Assembly (NCBI GenBank): GCA_023079485.1
Contig: CM041083.1
Span: 158,170,552-158,234,551 of the forward strand
Length of the DNA: 64,000 nucleotides
Direction of reading: 5' to 3'
From: Archilochus colubris
Taxonomy: Eukaryota; Chordata; Aves; Apodiformes; Trochilidae
This document shows, one piece after another, positions 54,301 to 63,300 of this stretch. The notes beneath the pieces were generated by a model. The model made no database searches and had not been told where the DNA came from. It was given only the letters and a program-made list of their open reading frames with translations. Each line of letters opens with the position of its first letter. The first letter of the stretch is position 1. The position numbers and the translations under genes are program-made.

Positions 54301-57300
54301 TGCTCTCAACATGTTCAACATCTCACCTCATGGACCCGATATTTCTAAAATGGGCAGCATCAATAAAAACAAAGTCCTCTCAATGTTAAAAGAACCACCT
54401 CTGCATGAAAAGTGTGAGGATGGAAAAACTGAAACTACCTCCTTTGAAACAGCCAGTCATCACACAATGAAATCCAAGTCTCCTCTTCCATTAACACTGC
54501 AACACTTGGTAGCTTTCTGGGAAGATATCTCTCTAGCAACTATTAAAGCCGCGTCACAAAACATGATTTTTCCAAGTCCTGGTTCTTGTGCAGTGTTAAA
54601 GAAGAAAGAAAGTGACAAAGATAACAAGAAAACCAAAAAAGAGAAAAAGAAAAAAGAAAAGGTTGAGACTAGGCCGAGGGGAAATCTTTTTGGTGAAATG
54701 GCCCAGCTTGCAGTGGGAGGACCCGAAAAAGACACCATCTGTGAGCTGTGTGGAGAATCCCATCCATATCCAGTCACTTACCACATGAGGCAAGCTCATC
54801 CAGGTAAGGTTATGTACTTTTTAATTTCCACGTTCATCTGTAAAATACATTGCACACACGTTTTTGTAGTAGCAACTGTTACAGAAATGTTTGTAGCTGT
54901 CTTGTCTAACATTTTAACACAGCTCACTATACAACCTCAACCAAAACTTACACTTAGAAATTATTTACTAGGTGGTTATGAATCTAAGCTTTCAAACATG
55001 CTGAAGAAAGCTGGTTTAATCAAGGCCAGAATAATGAGCTGATTTTACAGTAGCTTGTCACAAGCATGCCTTTTCTTACACGTGAGGACTTGAAACCGTG
55101 ATGAGAAAATTGGAAATAAAATTAAAAATATTAGATTGGTAAATTGAGAGTTTCTATGTTGCCAGAAGTTTTCTATAACTACTCAACTGTGAATAGCAGA
55201 GAACATCTATTTATGTGCTCTGTCAGCTCTGAGTATCAGTGATTTAATTTTTTTTTTTTGGTTGAAAATGCATCTTAAAAATATAAAAAATCCAGTTTGA
55301 GTCTCTAGACAATTTGTATTGTGAAGTACAAACAGAGACTGCCGTTTTGTCTCTCTCTGTGATTCTCTGATTTTTTCTCAGGAATTCATTTAATTTCAGG
55401 AGAAGGAGGTAAATCAGTGCTAGCTAGGCTTTATCTTAGCTAGTAACTTGGTTCAAAAGATACCTAGGTTGTGTTTTCTTTAGAAAAGGGGTCACTAATA
55501 CAAGGGGTTAGCTACAATATAGCTGGTAGTAAGTAGCCCTAGTGACAAAATGCCTTCTGTGTTTTCTAGCTTGTAAAAATAACATTATAATGCCAGTAAT
55601 TGAAGTTCAGGCTGATGTTGTATGCGCTCATATGAGCACTGTATGCAAAGTTAAAGCAAAATTAGGTAGCTTTATTATTCAGCAGGTATCAATGCCCTGA
55701 ATCTTCTTGAGAAGCAGTAATCAGCAAAGGAGTGCTCTTCGTTCCCTTTTAAGCTTTGTTATGGGTGTACATTTTTTATGTTTGTTAAATTAGTGTTGGC
55801 TAACATATAATATTGACCCTACCATCACTTAGCTGTCTGAGGAGGGAGCTGTTGAAAATACTGCTGGGACACATGGTCATGCACTTTGTGTTTAATCAGT
55901 TCAAAGATGCAAAAAAGGAGAAAATTAGGCCTGGAAAAGACAAGCGTTCTTCCGTCCCCCTCTCTGTCCCTTTTATACAGTAATAAGTAATATAAGCATG
56001 ATAATCCTTCCTTTGAAGTAACTTTTTTTTTTCCCCATCTTTTTTCCTGATGTAGGTTGTGGCCGTTATGCAGGTGGCCAAGGTTATAATAGCATTGGGC
56101 ATTTCTGTGGTGGATGGGCTGGTAATTGTGGTGATGGTGGAATTGGAGGAAGCACTTGGTACTTGGTTTGCGATCGATGCAGAGAAAAATATCTCCGAGA
56201 AAAGCAAGCAGCAGCAAGAGAGAAGGTATTCACATCTGGTTTTCACATGTGTGGCTTTCTATCTGCTTAACAATGCTTTTTTTTTTTTTACAATTTTAAA
56301 ATATGGCCAGTTTAAAAAAAAAAAGGAATTTCAGAATTTTTGAAGGTTTTGGAGTATCCATTTATGTCACTGAGACAGAAACTTCATTGATTACTTCTAA
56401 CCAGGTTTTTTACTCTTAGTGCTGTTTTCAAATTTGTAGTTCATTTTTTTATCTCAGTGTAACATCAGCATTCAGTGTAGTACCTAATTTTTTTAAGTGT
56501 ACATCAGTTTATTTAACTTCAAATTCTGTTTTGTTAACTGAAATATGAGTACTGTTTGAACTTTATATTTTTTATAGTTCCCTTAATGATCTTAATCATC
56601 CATATCATTGCATGCAGATGCCAAACACTAAGCAAAGTGGAGAAATTTTTAATTTTATGAAGAGCAACGCTAATCTAACTTTATTTTTGAAATTAAGTTT
56701 CTTGAAACTTTTTGCACATGAAACTCGTCCTGCAGCAAACATCAAAACTATCAGCTGCTTATTAAAAATCTGCAGAGTTAGAAGTGATAGAAGTGCCACA
56801 TTGTAATACAAAACATTGTGTAACAGGAATAATCAAGCACGTTTAGCATGACATTCAGGTGTTGCTGTGATGAAGTACAATATAAATATGCCTTTTTTAA
56901 ATGTCTCTAGATAAAACAATCTAGAAGAAAACCAATGCAAGTTAAGACGCCTCGTGCCTTGCCAACTATGGAAGCTCATCAAGTGATTAAAGCCAATGCA
57001 CTGTATTTACTGTCACTGAGTAGTGCTGCTGAGCCCAGTATCCTCTGCTATCACCCTGCAAAAACATTCCAGTCTCAGCTTCCCAGTGTCAAAGAAGGAA
57101 TTTCTGAAGACTTTCCTATTAAAATGCCATGTCTCTATCTACAGACTCTAGCAAGGTAGCTAAAGGAAGTTTATGAATATTTATTTTAATACCCTTCTGT
57201 TTATAGTGTTGGATGAAAATGTGTACATAAACTAAACTGAAGCTAACATAGAAAAGTACATGTTTCCTAACTCGATTTGATCTTTGTTCTTCTTCCTCTT

Positions 57301-60300
57301 GTGTTTCCAGAATCTTACCCGATTTCTTAGATTGTATTTGCTCAAAGAATCAAATATACCCTGAGTAGCTTTTGGATGCTAAATATTTTTAACAGCAGTT
57401 TAGTTTCTTTCCAAAGAACTTAGAATTACCTGAAGAGTTTAACTTCATGTGTTTGTAGCAGATGCATGTGCTACTTGTCTCTCTTCACAGTTAAAAATAA
57501 TAAAAGCAAACCAGATGGCTTGTGCTTACTTGGTATTTCTAACTAGATTTCACTGCACTGTCTCATGTTTATGATGGATGGACATTTGGGCCTGAAATAC
57601 CTAATGGAAATTCTAAAATATAGTAAGGGGTGGTCCCCACTTGCTGCTTGTTGAAAATGCCATTTTCCACTAATGCTTGTAAGTCACAATCAGCTTAAAT
57701 ACATGAGGTGATGAATAGAATTGGCTGGCTAAAAGTGCTGGCAAAGGGCTTTAGTATATGCCTGTGTTTCAGGAATGTGTTTGTAATCCTTAATACTAAT
57801 TTAAAAATCTAATTTGATGTAGGCATCATGAAAATTTTGTTGGGTACCAGGATGACAACCTGTTCCAGGATGAGATGAGGTACCTGCGCTCAACGTCAGT
57901 ACCTGCACCCTACATCTCAGTTACTCCTGATGCAAGCCCTAATGTCTTTGAAGAGCCAGAGAGTAACATGAAATCCATGCCCCCAAGGTACTGTTCTACC
58001 TACTACATACAAAGCTAAAGCTTTACCAGAGCACCAACTTAACAAAAAAAGGAAAACGCTGCTCTAGTTAAGTAGCTGAAGTATCAGATCAGCCCAGATC
58101 AAATTCTTAAAGAGGAGCAAAAAAACAAAAATACACGAATCTGTACTTAGAAAAATGTGTTCAGTGACTCATAGCATGTCAATCAGGTATATTTTCAACT
58201 GCTAGCAATACAAGTTTGCAAATCAGATTTGAAACTTCTGACTGTAATTCGTGTCAATTGCTTCTCTCCAGAAAAGTCTTAGTTTTTCAACCCAAATGTG
58301 AAAAAAGTTTGTTCAGAAATTGGTAAGGACTCTCATCATACCTAAGGAAAATTTATCCAAAGTCCTTACTTCAGGCCTACACATTTCCATATAAGACAAA
58401 TACAATTTTTTCACAAATCTCTGGAACTGAAGAATTGATAAGAGAATTGATATGGTCAAGGATTTTGTCTTCTTTAGTAAAACTGACTGTGGTGCAGATT
58501 AATGGCCTTTTTGGAAGGAAGTAGCTGATACCCTCCTTTCAGGATTTCATTCTGAAGGGTAGTTTGAATAGGAGGGAATTTCATTACATTATATTTATTT
58601 AAAACAAATGTTGCTGCTTTGTTCTGTGGGTAGTAAAAATATCACTGAAGAAATATTACTAAATGGTATCTAGGACCAAGAGTACTAGGTGGTTTCTGTC
58701 AGATTAAACCAGTTTCTTAACTCACTACGTTTACTATGATCCAATTCAAACAATTACAGAATTTTTTGTTTTGCCATCGTAGAAGAAGGCTCTTAATCAT
58801 CTTTATGCAGTAGTACCACTGTCATTATGAAACGCATGTGTTTATTTAATATTCATTTACAATTCAAGTATGCCCTATATGTTCATTAATGTCTATAACT
58901 TCACTGATTTCTTCGTAGTTTGGAAACCAGTCCAATAACAGATACAGACCTTGCGAAGCGCACAGTTTTTCAAAGGTCATATTCAGTTGTTGCATCAGAA
59001 TATGACAAGCAGCACTCGATTTTGCCAGCGCGTGTAAAGGCAATCCCGAGGAGAAGAGTCAACAGCGGGGATGCGGGTAAGAGCACAGCCATCAGAAGCA
59101 GTGAAAAAACATTCAAGAATGTGACACCGGATTTGCAGTTCTTCTTGGAAACTGTAGACAAATGTAGTCTTTTATAAATACATGCGATGGATTTTTAGCT
59201 ATTTGTTAATCTACAGAGGATTAGCCTAAGAACAGCTCAGAATTACTGTTTTTCTGAAATACGTGGTGCATCTTTTCTGCTTGCTATAAGTTAGAGGTGT
59301 TTTCTTTTTCCACATTGCTTTTTTTAATGCAGTTTTCTCATAGAAAAAAATGAACAAAAATACCAATTCTAAAATTGTTCTGTGGCTTTTTTTTCTTTTT
59401 CTGTGACTATAAAATTAAAATGCACAAAGAATCTAATGTACACTTATTTTATGCTTTTGAATAGAAGTGGGGTCCTCTCTCCTGAGACATCCATCTCCTG
59501 AACTTTCTCGGTTAATCTCCGCCCACAGCTCTCTTTCCAAAGGAGAGAGAAATTTCCAGTGGCCAGTATTGGCATTTGTAATACAGCATCATGATCTGGA
59601 AGGACTTGAAATAGCAATGAAACAAGCCTTACGGAAATCTGCGTGCAGAGTCTTTGCCATGGAGGTATTAATGTACTACTGGATCTTTTATGATTACCAT
59701 AAGACTTGTAAATTCTTTCTCAGACTTTTCAAAAATGATTTTTGGATAGGTTAAAAAATGATGATTTTGTGATATTTTAAAAGTTTGCTTACTTGTATAA
59801 TTAACTCCAGGAGTTATGAATGCAAAATTATTGGCTGTAGACTTTCTTCTTAATATGCCTATTCTGTAGAAAATATCTGATAAAAAAATATTGTTAAGGC
59901 TGAGAAATCAATTATACACATACTGTTTTCTCCTTGCCATTCCTTTTCAAACCTTGTATTAGGTATTCTGTTGCTCAGAATTGTTATGATGCTGGTAGCA
60001 TCTGGATATTTCACAGCCTCCTGAGATGTTTGAATGTTACCCCTGTTATGTAGCTAGACCAAGAGATCTATTAAAAATTAGTTGCCTCAGTAAAAGCTGC
60101 AAGAAACATCCTGGTTTTGGTTTATTTTTTCTTTTTTAAGTTAATTTTGTATAGTGTCTTCTGTAGTTGTACATAGAATGTGTGTTTTTCAGGTGTTTGT
60201 AATGTGTGAAAAGACAGCTGGATTTTCTCAGACAAAGTAGAAAACACCTTTACTGTTAAAGCCCCACTGATCATATTTCCAAACATCAACATGCAAAAGT

Positions 60301-63300
60301 ATTGCTGCTTTTAGAAGAATATAAGAATGCTGCAATCTTTATTTTTTTTCCCTATGTTAATTCTTTTTTAATTGGAAAAGACCTAACAAGGAAACCAAAT
60401 CTCAACCTACAGAATTCTAAATTAAAAAGGAGATTTCTTTTGTTAACCAATTTGAATAGTAAGGAATGCTTCCAACTCGTCCTATACTAGTCTCTGAAAA
60501 TACATAACAACTTGCTTTTTAATGCTTAAAGCTTTTTTCAAATAATTTAGTTTTGAACATGGTTCCTATGAATTACTTTGCTATGTCCTCTGTAATAGCT
60601 GTTATTTTAATTAATTATTTTAACCCCAGAGCAATGTCTTGAAGACTTCTGTGTTGTTATTTGCCAGTACACGTCTTCACAGAAATGGTTTAAGACATTG
60701 TTTTATTCCAGGTTTGCTTAACCAATTGATAACTCCTTGTGTGTATTTGATTTTAGGCTTTCAACTGGCTTCTTTGTAATGTCATTCAAACAACTTCTCT
60801 TCATGATATATTATGGCATTTTGTGGCCTCTCTGACTCCTTCACCTGTAGAGCCTGAAGAAGAGGAGGATGAAGAAAATAAATCAAATAAAGAAAATGCA
60901 GAACAAGTAAGTGAGGTTTAGCATTCCTTTTGTAAATACAGTATCTCTGTGAATTTCATAGTCAATTTAAAAATACTTTTATTTTATGTAAAAACCAAAC
61001 CAAAACGCACACAAAAAAACCCCACACACTCAATCTGAATTCGTTGAAACAGAACCTTATTTTTGGAATAAAAATTCTTAGTCTTAAATGGTAGATGAAC
61101 TCTTTTGACAGTCAGATAAATTTTTCTTCTTAAATCACCAAATTTTTTTTCAAAATCACCAAATTACAGTCTTTTAATGCATTATTTCTGTCAGTATTCA
61201 TGGGAAAGAAGAAGAAAAAACCCCACAAACAGGTTGCTAATTCAGTAACAAAATATTTACTGTTTGCTTTTTTTCTGCCTTTGCCCCCCAAAAAGAAGAG
61301 AGAAAAGAGAAAATCTTTTTCAGAGCTTTGTATAGTCTTCATTGTCTTTCAGTGCTATAAGAAAAGTCTAATCTGAAAACCTATAGTTACTTAAGTAATT
61401 CTATATATATATAAAAATAATTGCATATAAAAGTAACTATATATGCCCTAGTTACAGTTGGTTTAGTGATGTGAGAAAAATCTGGAGTTATATCTGAACA
61501 TCCCACTCCTCCAAAAAGTATTTTCATGCAACCTCTCCTGCATTTAGCTAATGAAAAACATCATGTCCACAACAAACAGCTCAAGAAACCGTGGTAGCAT
61601 GGTTAGTAAGGCCAGGGTAGTATTATCACTTGAAGTTTAATCCAGATTTGAATTTAGAAGTCTGAAATGTGTATTTTAAGCATGGCAGCTCCGGTACATT
61701 GCTACAGTTTTTTAGTAAGCTACTTTAATCTTGTCCTAAACTTTATGTGGTATATTAACTTTTCCATGTTGCTTTATCACCATGCAGATTTATAATTCTT
61801 ATTTATTTATTTTCAAGTGTGCCAAATTCTTGTATAAATACATTAAAGCTGATTGGCAGTAACTCTGTGTTTTATATTCTGAGTATTTCTGTGCTTGGCT
61901 CCTACAATTTTTTACCTTTAATAATTTTACATCAAAAGCACTACGAGAGTGAGGGAAATGTGTTTCCACTGGTCCTTAAAGCTGGTCAGCCTCCAAAATA
62001 AGAACCTTTACTATGTAAAAGAATAAATAAATTTTGTCTTACCTGTAGTTTGGATAATTACTACTGAAAGATAAAGGAATGTTAAAATCCAATATTTTAG
62101 CTCTGGTGGGACTGTTGCTTCTCTTCTAATGGAGGGGAGGAACTTAAAAAAATTCCCCACAGTCATTTGCCTAGGATGAGCAATTTTATGGCATATAAGA
62201 AACTGGCAACAGTTTTTAGCTAATGTTAACTATCACTCAGGTGGTACATATTCACATCATAACCTCTTTCTTCAGTAGTCTGGTCATATTGTAAAAACAC
62301 CCATATAAATATACGTGCCCAGTGTAATAAAACCAAGGCTCTTCAGTGTTTTTCCATGACTGGGATTAATTTTCTTACATAGGAAGTGTTTTTACATATT
62401 CTTTTGATGTACTGGGACAGGGTGAGAAATCCCAGTGATAAATTCTGTAAAATTTATGTAAAATAAAAGGATGGAGAAGGATGGGGATCTAGAAACACAA
62501 GTGGCTTAGCACCTGAGATGTAGTTTCAAGGGCAATGCCCTTGCTAAAGTGAAAACAAGATGCAAGAATTACTGTGAAATAAGCTGTGGAAGAAACAGGG
62601 AAGCAGGATTCTCTCTGTGTAGATAGGATCCTTGAGGGGAAGGGGAATCCCTAGGCTTTGAATTTGTTCTGAATAATTTATATTTAGTGTAGAGTTCAAT
62701 CTCAGTCTTCATACTTCATATGCTGAGTGCTCTTGACAAAACTACTCCCTCTGGGAAAATACAGAGAAGTGTCTGGTTTGACGATTGTTGTCTAGGTAAA
62801 CAGGTACCAAAAATTAATTTCAAATAGCACCATAAAATTTCTAGAAAGTCCCAACAGTCGAGGTCCAAGGGAAATATACTTGTGCGACTATGCATAGATA
62901 ATTTAATGGGTTTAAAATAAAAAGTCTGAATCGGGCTTTGGATGTCAGTGTGTTGGGGGAACACAGCTGGGTTCTTTATTTCAAGGAGAATCTGATCTTA
63001 TTTTTAAAAGCAGAGGAAGCAGTTTGTATCCTTCATAGATGACTCTTTCTCTGCCTTCTGAAATTGGATATTGTGATCAGAACCTCCTCCTCTTTCTCTT
63101 GAACTCTTCCCCATGATACAACTTGCTGACCCCTATCCTCTTTGGTCCTCTGCCACTGCCTTCATACCCACTGCCCAATTGCCCTTGGCTCCCAGGGAAC
63201 AGCCTTTCTGATACTTACACACCTTTACTAGGAATTATTCTCACCACTCATGAGTGGTGACATAAATGTGACTGATAACCTAAGCTTAATTAACAATTTT

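Noticed and set aside
53529..54799. Minus-strand open frames opposite the large exon
   Set aside because: They are antisense shadows of constrained coding sequence; the plus-strand reading matches MYCBP2.
56059..56343. 94-codon open frame overlapping exon 29
   Set aside because: The MYCBP2 frame begins one base earlier and encodes the recognised Gly/Cys-rich segment. This frame is a shadow running into the intron.
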